Part shown: positions 14,335 to 22,220 of the stretch, one piece after another
Layout: the number at the start of each line of letters is the position of its first letter
Position numbering within the stretch: the stretch's first letter is position 1
DNA from: an uncultured beta proteobacterium
GTDB taxonomy: Bacteria > Pseudomonadota > Gammaproteobacteria > Burkholderiales > SG8-41
Assembly (NCBI GenBank): GCA_903889565.1
Contig: CAISYC010000003.1
Location: forward strand, 1 to 39,764
Direction: 5' to 3'
DNA length: 39,764 nt
Position numbers and translations under genes: made by a program
The notes under the pieces: model-generated
Databases searched by the model: none
What the model was told of the DNA's origin: nothing
The model's input: the letters and a program-made list of their open reading frames with translations, nothing else

Positions 14335-14691
14335 ATGGATACGCGTCGCATGCGCGTGCTGCCGCTGGTGCTCGCGACTCTGCTGCTGGGCGCCTGCGCG
14401 CCAATGCGCTGGGAGCGCAACGGCTACGCGCTGGAAAACAGCGACAAGGACTGGAACGATTGCCGGCGCCAATCGGTCGCCGACGCCAACCGCTGGCTGT
14501 TCTACGACCCGTTTCCGCGGACCTATTTCGGCCGCGACGCCTACGGCCGGCCGTTCAGCTACTACCGCGCCCCGCCTTTCCCCAACCGCTTCATGCTCGA
14601 ACAGGATTATCTCGACAACTGCCTGCGCGGACGCGGCTACCAACGGGTGCCGGTCGTGGCCGAGCCGGCCGCACCGGCAGCCACCAAGTGA
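14335..14691 (+). CDS. small lipoprotein, Tyr/Arg-rich
   Basis: The gene encodes 118 residues. A lipoprotein signal ends at LLLGAC (Cys at 21). The mature part has WNDCRRQSVADANRW, Tyr/Phe/Arg-rich segments (RTYFGRDAYGRPFSYY), then LDNCLRGRGY near residue 100, giving two Cys that could pair. Short lipoproteins with the C-R-x-Q and L-x-x-C-L-x-x-x-G-Y-x elements are common in betaproteobacteria; function is unknown. The start could also be GTG at 14329 or the ATG at 14350. It lies 36 bases after the SnoaL-like gene. Confidence 0.65.
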   Translation: MDTRRMRVLPLVLATLLLGACAPMRWERNGYALENSDKDWNDCRRQSVADANRWLFYDPFPRTYFGRDAYGRPFSYYRAPPFPNRFMLEQDYLDNCLRGRGYQRVPVVAEPAAPAATK

Positions 14692-14786
14692 AAAACGACC
14701 GCGGTAAGACTGCCGTAAGCACGCGGCAGCATGATGTCAGGCCGCCGTCGATTGCATCGAAGTCGGCGGGCGAGAGGGAGCACACC

Positions 14787-15050
14787 ATGAAAACCGCGGC
14801 ACGCCTTCCACTGCTGATTCTGTCCGCGCTGACGGTGTTTGCCTGCGCATCCGTGCTGGCCCGCGGTCACGGTCACAGCCATCACGTCGCCGGACATATC
14901 AACTCGCCGGTGTCGCGCATGCCGGCGACAACCACCCGCAACTGCAAATCAACCGGCCGCGCGGTCAGCGACCCGCGCGATTGCCCGGACAATAACGCGC
15001 CGACCCCGCCCGCAAAAGCGGCCGAAGAGATCCCGTACAACGGTCGGTAG
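14787..15050 (+). CDS. small secreted protein of unknown function
   Basis: The gene encodes 87 residues with a signal peptide (about 1-26, ending VLARG), a short His/Gly segment (GHGHSHHVAGH), and a Thr/Pro/Asp-rich remainder carrying two Cys (NCKS and RDCPD). GAGGGAG precedes the ATG by 8 bases. The His cluster could bind a metal. No family is recognised. It stands 95 bases after the lipoprotein gene. Confidence 0.6.
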   Translation: MKTAARLPLLILSALTVFACASVLARGHGHSHHVAGHINSPVSRMPATTTRNCKSTGRAVSDPRDCPDNNAPTPPAKAAEEIPYNGR

Positions 15051-15055
15051 AGCGC

Positions 15056-15235
15056 TCAGCCCTTGGCGGCTACGCGCAGGGCGAGACGTTTGTTTTTGGC
15101 GAGATTGCGCAGTTCGGTGCGCCTGCGCTCATAACAGGCCGCGCAAATCCAGCGCGTGGCGCCGATCTTGCGACCCTCGGTGGCAACCCAATGGCTGCCG
15201 GTGCTGCAGAAGCGCTTTTTAACTTCGGTGGTCAT
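15056..15235 (-). CDS. tiny basic zinc-ribbon-like protein
   Basis: The gene encodes 59 residues with Cys10, His15, Cys31 and Cys34 (FCSTGSHW and WICAACYERRR), a spacing that suits one zinc site, and a Lys/Arg-rich C-terminal helix. There is no signal peptide, so it is cytosolic. AGGAA lies 5 bases upstream of the ATG. The basic tail suggests nucleic-acid binding, which is inference. The gene converges on the small secreted-protein gene, with only 5 bases between stops. Confidence 0.55.
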   Translation of the reverse strand: MTTEVKKRFCSTGSHWVATEGRKIGATRWICAACYERRRTELRNLAKNKRLALRVAAKG

Positions 15236-15449
15236 GGTGTTCCTGCTGTGGGGAGCCAGACGTTACCGCGTGTGGGCGTTCATTTTACTCGAAATGCCGC
15301 GCGCCGTGAGGGCTAATCTGCGGCAGGACCATCGCGCGCCCTGAGATAAGCAGGCGCCGCAGTCGATCGCATGGCATTGGCCGGCGATGAAACCGCCATC
15401 GTCGCCAGTCGGAACCGGCAGCAGCGAGACTATTACCCGGCATGAAACC

Positions 15450-16415
15450 TCATTCCGCCGACAGCTTCATCGCACGCACGATCCTGCCCAGGCGTTCGAT
15501 TTCGCGCCGCAGATGCGCATCCAGTTCTTCAGGTTCGCCGGCCGTGGGTATGTACGCGAGTTCGTTGAGCCGCTTTTGTGTCGCCGCGCTCGACAGCACC
15601 GCGACCGCCGCCGCATGCAGCCTCATGACGACGTCTTTCGGCGTTTTCGCCGGCACCATCAGGCCGTACCAGTTACCCGACTGGTAATCCTTGAGCCCCG
15701 ATTCCGCGATGGTCGGCACCTCCGGTGCCAGCGCGACGCGCTTGAGACTGGTGACGCCGAGGGGACGCAGGCGCCCGCTTTGCAAGTGGGGCATGGTGAC
15801 GGCGATGGGGGCGAAGTACACGCCCACTTCGCCGGCGATCACCGCCGTCAGCGCGGGCCCGCCGCCCTTGTACGGCACGTGCAGCATGCGGATCCCGGCC
15901 TGTCCATTGAACAATTCGGCGGCAAGAAAGGTATAGGTGCCGGTGCCGCCCGAGGAATACAGCAGGCCGTCAGGATGCGCCTTCGCCAGCCGGATCAGCT
16001 CGGTCACCGATTTCACCGGCACCGAGGGATGCACCACCAGCACCGCCGGATCGGTGGCAATGCGGGTGACCGGCGCGAAGTCGCGCAGGATATCGTAGGC
16101 CAGGGTTTTGTAGAGCGTGACGTTGACCGCGAGGGCGATGGTCATTTGCAGCATCGTATAACCGTCGGGCGGCGACTTGGCGACCACCTCGGCGCCGAAA
16201 TTGGAGCCGGTACGGTTTTCGACCACCACCTGGCGACCGAGCTGCTGGGTGAGCCCCTCCGCCATCAAGCGGCCGAGCGTGTCGGTCGAACTGCCGGGTG
16301 AGCCGGTGACGATATAACGCAGCGGTTTTACCGGATAGGTCTGCGCCGCGCAAACGCCCGCCATCAACAGGGCGATAACGGCAACCGGCCGCAAACTGTG
16401 CGTGAACTTCGTCAT
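15450..16415 (-). CDS. Bug/TctC-family substrate-binding protein
   Basis: From the MTKFTHS start the protein has 321 residues: signal peptide to about residue 24 (VCAAQ), then YPVKPLRYIVTGSPGSSTD, VVENRTGSNFGAEVVAKSPPDGYTML, YSSGGTGTYT and LHVPYKGGGPA, all standard Bug-family elements. It is a periplasmic ligand-binding protein with no permease nearby. The start is preferred over the upstream one at 16472 because it begins the signal peptide. It is divergent from the alpha/beta hydrolase at 16568, 152 bases away, which may form one functional unit with it. Confidence 0.9.
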   Translation of the reverse strand: MTKFTHSLRPVAVIALLMAGVCAAQTYPVKPLRYIVTGSPGSSTDTLGRLMAEGLTQQLGRQVVVENRTGSNFGAEVVAKSPPDGYTMLQMTIALAVNVTLYKTLAYDILRDFAPVTRIATDPAVLVVHPSVPVKSVTELIRLAKAHPDGLLYSSGGTGTYTFLAAELFNGQAGIRMLHVPYKGGGPALTAVIAGEVGVYFAPIAVTMPHLQSGRLRPLGVTSLKRVALAPEVPTIAESGLKDYQSGNWYGLMVPAKTPKDVVMRLHAAAVAVLSSAATQKRLNELAYIPTAGEPEELDAHLRREIERLGRIVRAMKLSAE

Positions 16416-16567
16416 CGACAGCGACCCTCTTGCGCGGAGAATTGTTGAGCATGCCGTGAACGGCGCGCGCACGCGGGAATTATCGCATGCGTTCCGCGGC
16501 GAAGCGCGCGGCCGTCCGGTCGCGGTATGCTTGCGACTACGCGGCAGCAGTCCGCACAGGAGGAACG

Positions 16568-17728
16568 ATGTTCTACAACGGCAACTGGATCCACAGCTTT
16601 CCGCAGAATTACCAATGGTCGAACGCCATTCTTGTCACCAAGGGCATGGCGCCGTACGGCGCGGTGGCGATGGGCGAAATCGATATCGTCACGCAGAAAC
16701 TGCACGCGCGCAGCAATGAGCCGCAGGCGTGGTGGGAGGAATGGCAGGCAATGGCCGAATTCGTTGAGCGTGGCGGCGACAGCGCTGCCGCAGCCGGCAA
16801 CCACGCCACCGCCGGCAACTACTATCTGCGCGCCGCCAACTACTATTACACCGGCGAGCGCATGATCGAGCCGGGCGACAAAAAAATCGGCATGTACAAA
16901 AAAAGCCTGCACTGCGCGCACGAAGGGCTGAAGCGCCGCTATCCGAACGTCGAGTTCGTCGAGGTTCCGTATGAAGGCGCCTCGCTGCCCGCCTACTTCA
17001 TGAAATCGCCCTACGCCAAGGGTCCGGCGCCGACCATGGTGCTGTTCGACGGCCTCGACAATTGCAAGGAGATGAGCGTGCTGTTCGCCGGTGCGGAACT
17101 CGCGTTCCGCGGTTACCACACGCTGGCCATCGACGGCCCCGGTCAGGGCGAGGCGCTGCGGCTGCGCAACATTCCGGCGCGCTACGACTACGAAGCCGCC
17201 GGCACCGCCGCGTTTGAATATGTGGCAAGCCGCAACGACGTCGATGCCAAACGGGTGGCAATCATGGCCTACAGCGCCGGCGGTTATTACGCGCCGCGCG
17301 CCGCCGCCTTCGAGCCGCGCTACGCCGCCTGCATCGCATGGGGCCCGCATTACGATTACCACGCGGTGTGGCAGAAACGCTGGGACGCGATGAAGAAGGA
17401 TCACAACAGTGTCGCCACCTCGCATTTTCAGCTGCCGTGGGTGCTGGGCGTGCAGGGCATGGAAGCGGCGATGGAAAAGCTGAAGAAGTTCACACTCGCC
17501 GGTGTTGCCGACAAGATCAAATGCCCGATGCTGATCTGCTGGGGCGAGGAAGACAAACTGACGCCGCGCGAAATCGCCCACCAGCTCTACGACAATGTCG
17601 GCTCGACGGACAAAACGCTGAAAATTTTCACCGCGGCAGAAGGCGGCGCCGAACACTGCCAGGTCGATAACCGGCAGGTCGGCACCGACTACATCTGCGA
17701 CTGGTTGTCGGCGCGTTTGCATCCTTAG
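16568..17728 (+). CDS. alpha/beta hydrolase of the DHPON-hydrolase/FrsA-like group
   Basis: The start at 16568 follows a strong AGGAGG. The protein has 386 residues: a helical cap of about 130 residues with many Tyr and Trp, then the hydrolase core with VLFDGLDN (about 158-165), DGPGQGE (189-195), the nucleophile elbow MAYSAGGYYAPR with Ser236, the acid loop CWGEEDKLTP and EGGAEHCQVDN with the catalytic His. The N-terminal cap and DGPGQGE are typical of 2,6-dihydroxypseudooxynicotine hydrolase and related C-C hydrolases. The first Gly of G-x-S-x-G is Ala. It is followed 5 bases later by a Bug-type binding protein, so the hydrolase may act on the compound that the latter binds. Confidence 0.85.
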   Translation: MFYNGNWIHSFPQNYQWSNAILVTKGMAPYGAVAMGEIDIVTQKLHARSNEPQAWWEEWQAMAEFVERGGDSAAAAGNHATAGNYYLRAANYYYTGERMIEPGDKKIGMYKKSLHCAHEGLKRRYPNVEFVEVPYEGASLPAYFMKSPYAKGPAPTMVLFDGLDNCKEMSVLFAGAELAFRGYHTLAIDGPGQGEALRLRNIPARYDYEAAGTAAFEYVASRNDVDAKRVAIMAYSAGGYYAPRAAAFEPRYAACIAWGPHYDYHAVWQKRWDAMKKDHNSVATSHFQLPWVLGVQGMEAAMEKLKKFTLAGVADKIKCPMLICWGEEDKLTPREIAHQLYDNVGSTDKTLKIFTAAEGGAEHCQVDNRQVGTDYICDWLSARLHP

Positions 17729-17733
17729 CCGCC

Positions 17734-18690
17734 ATGCGCGCGCTCCTGTTGGCAACACTGCTCGCCGCGGGTACCGCGACGGCGCAGGATTTCCCGCAGC
17801 GGCCGATCCGCATGGTGATTCCCTTCCCGGCCGGCGGCTCGATCGATGTCATCGGTCGCGCCATCGCGCAGCCGTGGAGCGCCGCGCTTGGCCAGCAAAT
17901 CGTGATCGACAATCGCGGCGGCGCCGGCGGCACGCTCGGCAGCGAGCTCGTCGCCAAAGCGCAACCCGACGGCTACACGATTCTTTACGGCAACTCGGGG
18001 CCGCTGTCGATCGGGCCGCTGCTCTACAAAAAACTCGGCTACGATCTCTTTCGCGATTTGGCGCCGGTGTCGCAGACGGTGAGTTCGCCCTTCGTCGTGT
18101 TCGCCACGCAATCGCTGCCGCCAAACAACACCGCCGAACTGATCGCTTACGCGAAAGAACGGCCGAACCAGATCAATTACGCCTCCAGCGGCGTCGGCAG
18201 CGGTCTGCATCTGGTGGGTGAATTATTCCAGAGCGTGACCGGAACCAAGCTCGTGCACGTGCCGTTCAAGGGCATCGGTCTGGCGCTCTCCGAACTCTTT
18301 ACCGGACGCGTGCAACTGGCGATGAGCACCACCGCCGGACTCGCGCAGCATGTCCGCGCAGGGCGCATGAAGGGCATCGTCAGCAGCGGCCGCGAACGCT
18401 CGCCGCAACTGCCCGAGGTGCCGACCTGCATCGAGGCAGCGCTGCCCGGCTTCTGTGTGTCGTCATGGCACGCCATCGTCGCGCCCGCCGGCACGCCGCG
18501 CGCGATCGTCGACAAACTTCAGCAGACGCTGAAGGCAACGCTCGGCAATGCCGATCTCAGGGAACAACTGCTGGCGCGCGAAGATGCGTCTGCAGTGGCA
18601 AGCACACCCGAGGAACTCGGGAAATTTCTGCGCGCCGAATCCGCGCGCTGGGCGGGCATCATCAAGGCGGTCGGCGTCAAGGGCGAATAA
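17734..18690 (+). CDS. Bug/TctC-family substrate-binding protein
   Basis: The gene encodes 318 residues: signal peptide ending TATAQ (about 18), FPQRPIRMVIPFPAGGSID, VIDNRGGAGG, PDGYTILYGN, NYASSGVGSG and VHVPFKGIG, all Bug hallmarks. The ATG lies 5 bases after the stop of the hydrolase gene, so the two are an operon. No TctA/TctB permease is present. It converges on the SixA-like gene at 18706, with a small hairpin between. Confidence 0.9.
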   Translation: MRALLLATLLAAGTATAQDFPQRPIRMVIPFPAGGSIDVIGRAIAQPWSAALGQQIVIDNRGGAGGTLGSELVAKAQPDGYTILYGNSGPLSIGPLLYKKLGYDLFRDLAPVSQTVSSPFVVFATQSLPPNNTAELIAYAKERPNQINYASSGVGSGLHLVGELFQSVTGTKLVHVPFKGIGLALSELFTGRVQLAMSTTAGLAQHVRAGRMKGIVSSGRERSPQLPEVPTCIEAALPGFCVSSWHAIVAPAGTPRAIVDKLQQTLKATLGNADLREQLLAREDASAVASTPEELGKFLRAESARWAGIIKAVGVKGE

Positions 18691-18706
18691 ACCGCCCGCG
18701 CGGTTT
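18689..18706. terminator. short hairpin between convergent genes
   Basis: A perfect 7-bp stem AAACCGC/GCGGTTT (18689-18695, 18700-18706) with loop CCGC lies exactly in the gap between the Bug gene and the SixA-like gene. The stem ends in TTT on the plus strand and AAA on its other arm, so it is symmetric; a long T run is lacking. Confidence 0.4.
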
Positions 18707-19179
18707 CAGCCCGGCGCGTGATCCTGCCGCCACGCCCAGGTAATTGACCACGCATTGCCCTCACCTTCGAGGCAAACCGCGGTACCGTTGCCCGGCTTGA
18801 AATCGAACACCTTGCGCTTTTCATCGCCGCAAACAATCTTCGCCACGGCGCGCAGCAGGTAGTCGATGTGGCCGCACATCATGAGGTCGCCATGGGTCGC
18901 CGCAATTTCGGCAAGAAAGGGAGCGACGGCATCGCCGGTATTGATCGGATAGGCGGCGATTGCGGTCTTGCCTGCCGCGCCCATTTTTTCTGCGATGCGC
19001 AACGCAGTGTCGGTAACCCACTGCGCTTCGCTGTGCAGAATGCGCACCGGCGCAAAACCCAGCGCCTTCAGGCGCGCGCCGAGGCGGTCGGCCTGGGCCT
19101 CACCCTTGGCGCTGATGTGACGCTGCGGATCCTGCTCGGCGGTCAAGGCATCGACGTGGTGTACGAGTATGACTTTCAT
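18706..19179 (-). CDS. SixA-like histidine-phosphatase-fold protein with altered RHG motif
   Basis: The gene encodes 157 residues and shows the SixA outline: a first strand and loop ILVHHVDAL (residues 4-12), a helix with AQADRLGARLKALG, ILHSEAQWVTDTAL, a GH motif (MCGHIDYLL, 103-104) and the closing K-P-G-x-G-x-A-V-x-L strand. In SixA the loop reads R-H-G-D-A; here it is H-H-V-D-A, so the phosphate-binding Arg and the Gly are lost while the phospho-accepting His (residue 8) and the second His are kept. The Arg in the SP-x-x-R-A-x-x-T-A segment is also gone. It may have weak or altered activity. The gene follows panC by 15 bases. Confidence 0.7.
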   Translation of the reverse strand: MKVILVHHVDALTAEQDPQRHISAKGEAQADRLGARLKALGFAPVRILHSEAQWVTDTALRIAEKMGAAGKTAIAAYPINTGDAVAPFLAEIAATHGDLMMCGHIDYLLRAVAKIVCGDEKRKVFDFKPGNGTAVCLEGEGNAWSITWAWRQDHAPG

Positions 19180-19194
19180 GAATGCACCGCCCTT

Positions 19195-20025
19195 TTATAA
19201 ATTAACTTCGACGTTATCGATCAGCCGCGTCCTGCCCAGCCGCGCGGCGGCGAGCACGACCAGTTTTTTATTTTCGGACTGCGGGTCCCTGAGGTCGCTC
19301 TGCCGGCGCACCGCGATGTAATCAGGTTTCCAGCCGTGATGCGCGAGGGCCGCCATCACGTCGAGTTCGATGGCCTGATATTCGCGCGAACCGCCGACGA
19401 TCTCGTTGCGCGCCTTGTCCAGCAGTTGGAACAGGCGCGGCGCCTCCTTGCGCTCGTCCGGCGTCAGATAAGCGTTGCGCGACGACAGCGCGAGGCCATC
19501 CTTGGCGCGCACCGTCTCGGCCAGAATAATCTCGATCGGCAATGCAAGCTGGCGCACCATGTTGGAGAGCACCAGGCACTGCTGGTAATCCTTCTTGCCG
19601 AATATCGCCGAGTGCGGCGACACCATGTTGAAAAGCTTCAACACGACGGTGGCAACCCCGCGGAAATGGCCCGGGCGCACCGCGCCGTCGAGCACGTGCT
19701 GCAGATCCGAGGGTTCGACAACGAAAGTCTGCGGCTCGGGATAAATTTCGCGCTCGTCGGGCGCGAACACCACGTCAACGCCGGCGTCGCGCAGTTTGGC
19801 GCAATCCGCCTCGAAGGTGCGCGGATAGCGGTCGAAGTCTTCCTTGGGGCCGAACTGCAGGCGGTTGACGAAAATGCTGACCACCGTGCAGGCCGCGCGC
19901 GGCTTGGCGATGTTGATGAGCTCGATATGGCCGCGGTGCAGATTGCCCATGGTCGGCACGAACACATTGTTCGGCTCGCGCTGCAGGCGCGCGCGCAGGT
20001 CGGCGACGGAGTGAATAATGTCCAT
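19195..20025 (-). CDS. panC: pantothenate synthetase (pantoate-beta-alanine ligase)
   Basis: The enzyme joins pantoate and beta-alanine with ATP in the last step of pantothenate synthesis. From the MDIIHS start it has 276 residues. Visible are PTMGNLHRGHIELI (the P-T-M-G-x-L-H-x-G-H nucleotide-binding motif), FVNRLQFGPKEDFDRYPR, GKKDYQQ and SSRNAYL (the KMSKS-like SRN loop). Length is close to the usual 280. The start at 20025 is preferred over the Met codons just upstream. It lies 250 bases after panB on the same strand, with a 144-bp palindrome in the gap, and just before a SixA-like gene. Confidence 0.95.
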   Translation of the reverse strand: MDIIHSVADLRARLQREPNNVFVPTMGNLHRGHIELINIAKPRAACTVVSIFVNRLQFGPKEDFDRYPRTFEADCAKLRDAGVDVVFAPDEREIYPEPQTFVVEPSDLQHVLDGAVRPGHFRGVATVVLKLFNMVSPHSAIFGKKDYQQCLVLSNMVRQLALPIEIILAETVRAKDGLALSSRNAYLTPDERKEAPRLFQLLDKARNEIVGGSREYQAIELDVMAALAHHGWKPDYIAVRRQSDLRDPQSENKKLVVLAAARLGRTRLIDNVEVNL

Positions 20026-20132
20026 GTCAATTGGCGGCGTATGCCGACCGGTCATCAAACTGCAACAGGAAAGGCCAGCTTTTTACCACAAGACGCGTTT
20101 ATGCGCCCCGTCCTCCTAAAATGTGCCCCTTT

Positions 20133-20276
20133 GGAACCCCTGAATAGCCGTAGCGAGCAGCGGGAGTGCAAAGCGCACGGCGCGCAGGAGCCGAGACCTA
20201 TCGAATCAGATAGGCGAGGTTCCGGGCACCGCGCAACGAAGCAATCGCGCTGCGCAGCAGCTTATGCAGGGGTTCC
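20133..20276. repeat. 144-bp near-palindromic element between panB and panC
   Basis: The element begins with GGAACCCCTG (20133-20142) and ends with its inverse complement CAGGGGTTCC (20267-20276). The arms, 70 and 68 bases, stay similar almost to the centre: the segment ending ACCTATC (left) mirrors GATAGGCG (right) around the 6-base loop GAATCA (20203-20208). The whole can fold into one long imperfect hairpin on either strand. Its right end touches the panB stop codon. It looks like a miniature transposon (MITE) or a REP-like mobile repeat; as RNA it would lie inside the panB-panC transcript. Copies elsewhere in the genome cannot be seen from here. Confidence 0.75.
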
Positions 20277-21073
20277 TAAAACGAGTGTTCGGGCCCGGGG
20301 TAGGTCCCGACCTTCACTTCTTTGACGTAGGCGGCGATAGCGCCATCAATGCTGCCGGTGCCGCGCATGAAATTTTTGACGAACTTCGCCTTCTTGCCCG
20401 GAAACACGTCGAGCAGATCGTAGAGCACCAGCACCTGACCGGAACAATGCACACCGGCGCCGATGCCGATGGTCGGCATCGTCAACTGGGCGGTCATCTC
20501 CTTGGCCAGCGGCGCCGGAATCAACTCCAGCACCACCATGCCGGCGCCGGCCTCTTCGATGATTTTCGCTTCATGGATCAGGCGCTCGGCCGCGGATTCG
20601 GTTTTGCCCTGCACGCGGTAGCCGCCCAGCGCATGCACCGACTGCGGCGTGAGGCCCAGATGACCGCACACCGGAATGCCGCGCGAGGTCAGGAACTCGA
20701 TCGTTTCGGCCATGCACGTGCCGCCCTCGAGCTTGACCATCTGCGCGCCGGCGGCCATCAGTTCGGCGGCGTTGGCGAAGGCCTGCGCCGGACTGGTCTG
20801 ATACGTGCCCCAGGGCATGTCGGCGATGATGAAGGCGCGCTTCGAGCCGCGCGCCACGCAGGCGGTGTGATACACCGCATCGCGCTGGGTCACCGGCAGC
20901 GTGGTGTCGTGGCCCTGCACCACCATGCCAAGCGAATCGCCGACGAGTATTGTGTCGACGCCGGCCGCATCGACCACTGCGGCGAAACTCGCATCGTAGG
21001 CGGTGAGCATGGCAATACGCTCGCCTTCCTGCTTCATTTTTTGCAGCGCCGTGAGAGAAATCCGCATCGTCAT
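20276..21073 (-). CDS. panB: ketopantoate hydroxymethyltransferase
   Basis: PanB moves a hydroxymethyl group from methylene-tetrahydrofolate to ketoisovalerate, the first committed step to pantothenate. The 265 residues include [29 protein letters not shown] (metal- and substrate-binding), [22 protein letters not shown] and IGIGAG, all conserved. Length is normal. The ATG overlaps the end of the deoxynucleoside kinase gene by 4 bases, so the two are coupled. A 144-bp palindrome begins at its stop codon and separates it from panC. Confidence 0.96.
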   Translation of the reverse strand: MTMRISLTALQKMKQEGERIAMLTAYDASFAAVVDAAGVDTILVGDSLGMVVQGHDTTLPVTQRDAVYHTACVARGSKRAFIIADMPWGTYQTSPAQAFANAAELMAAGAQMVKLEGGTCMAETIEFLTSRGIPVCGHLGLTPQSVHALGGYRVQGKTESAAERLIHEAKIIEEAGAGMVVLELIPAPLAKEMTAQLTMPTIGIGAGVHCSGQVLVLYDLLDVFPGKKAKFVKNFMRGTGSIDGAIAAYVKEVKVGTYPGPEHSF

Positions 21074-21717
21074 TCACCCATGCTGAAGAATTCGCGTGTG
21101 CCGCGCATCGCAATAATACGCTCAATCAGCAATTCGAAATCCGCCGGCGTATCGACGAAGTTGAGGTGCTCGGAATTGACGATCAGCACCGGCGCATCGT
21201 CATACTGGTAGAAGAAGCGCGCATAGTTCTCGGCCAGCCGCAGCAAATAGTCCTCGGAAATGGTCTGCTCGTAGGCAAAGCCGCGGCGCTTGACGCGCTC
21301 GACCAGCACCTCGGTGGGCGCCTGCAGATAGATCACCAGATCGGGGGTGGCCGACTGCGGTTTGATCGAGTTGTAAATCTGCTGGTAGAGATTCAGCTCG
21401 TCATCGTTCAGCGTCAGCCGCGCGAACAGCGGATCCTTGTCGAGTATGAAATCAGCGACGGTGGCCTGACGAAACATGTCGGCCTGACCAAGATCGCACA
21501 CCTGATTGACGCGCTGGAACAGAAAGAACAACTGTGTCGGCAGCGCGTAACGCGCATTGTCCTGATAGAACTTCTGCAGAAAAGGATTCGCCCCCGGATC
21601 CTCCAGCAGCGTGGCGGCTTCGGCAACTGCGGCGAGTTTGCGCGCAAGACTGGTCTTGCCGGCGCCGATCGGCCCCTCGACCACGATGTAACGGTATTTT
21701 TCCGGCAACCGGCTCAT
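21070..21717 (-). CDS. deoxynucleoside kinase (dGK/dAK family)
   Basis: The gene encodes 215 residues: P-loop [12 protein letters not shown] (about 14-25), a helix with [25 protein letters not shown] (substrate binding), [12 protein letters not shown] (the D/E-R-S-like region), and [11 protein letters not shown] near the LID. These are the marks of the deoxyadenosine/deoxyguanosine kinase family that salvages deoxynucleosides. In many betaproteobacteria a member of this family sits between folK and panB, as here. Its start overlaps folK and its end overlaps panB by 4 bases each, so all three are translated as one block. Confidence 0.88.
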   Translation of the reverse strand: MSRLPEKYRYIVVEGPIGAGKTSLARKLAAVAEAATLLEDPGANPFLQKFYQDNARYALPTQLFFLFQRVNQVCDLGQADMFRQATVADFILDKDPLFARLTLNDDELNLYQQIYNSIKPQSATPDLVIYLQAPTEVLVERVKRRGFAYEQTISEDYLLRLAENYARFFYQYDDAPVLIVNSEHLNFVDTPADFELLIERIIAMRGTREFFSMGE

Positions 21718-22220
21718 GAGGCATTCACGGCGGCCGAGCCGTCGCGTTGCACGCCGCGTACATCGACCGCTCGCAACAGCGCGCTGACGCGACCGCGTCC
21801 CGGCACCACCAGGTCCGGCGCGATCTCGGCCAGCGGCGCCAGCACGAAGGCGCGCTCGTGCAGTCGCGGATGCGGAATCGAAAGGCCCGGCTCCTCGATC
21901 AGTTGATCGCCATAGAGCAGCACATCGAGATCGAGCGTGCGCGGCGCGTTCTGGAAGGTGCGCGCGCGGCCGCGCGCCTTTTCGAGTGCGAGCAATGCAT
22001 CCAGCAATGCACGCGGCGCCAGCGTCGTCTCGATCGCGGCAACGGCATTGATGAAATCGGGCTGGTCGGCGTAACCGACCGGCGTCGTGCGATAGAGCGA
22101 GGAGCGCGCGACGACGCGCGATTGCGGCAGGGTATCGAGCGCGGCAAACGCCGCCTCGACCTGTGCCGCCGGATCCTGCAGATTGCTGCCGAGGGCGATG
22201 TAGGCGGTGACGCCGTTCAT
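21714..22220 (-). CDS. folK: 6-hydroxymethyl-7,8-dihydropterin pyrophosphokinase
   Basis: FolK transfers pyrophosphate from ATP to hydroxymethyldihydropterin in folate synthesis. The 168 residues include ALGSNLQDP, SSLYRTTPVGYADQPDFINAV, RTLDLDVLLYGD (metal- and ATP-binding Asp pair) and IPHPRLHERAFVLAPLAEIAP. Length and motifs are standard. It overlaps pcnB upstream and the deoxynucleoside kinase downstream by 4 bases each. Together with panB it links folate and pantothenate pathways: PanB uses a folate cofactor. Confidence 0.96.
   Translation of the reverse strand: MNGVTAYIALGSNLQDPAAQVEAAFAALDTLPQSRVVARSSLYRTTPVGYADQPDFINAVAAIETTLAPRALLDALLALEKARGRARTFQNAPRTLDLDVLLYGDQLIEEPGLSIPHPRLHERAFVLAPLAEIAPDLVVPGRGRVSALLRAVDVRGVQRDGSAAVNAS

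Noticed and set aside
13114-14643. 509-residue minus-strand frame
   Set aside because: It lies opposite the SnoaL-like protein, which has a Tat signal, a GGGAGG site and two recognisable domains.
20264-21211. 315-residue plus-strand frame
   Set aside because: It is opposite panB, a certain gene; no domain is seen.
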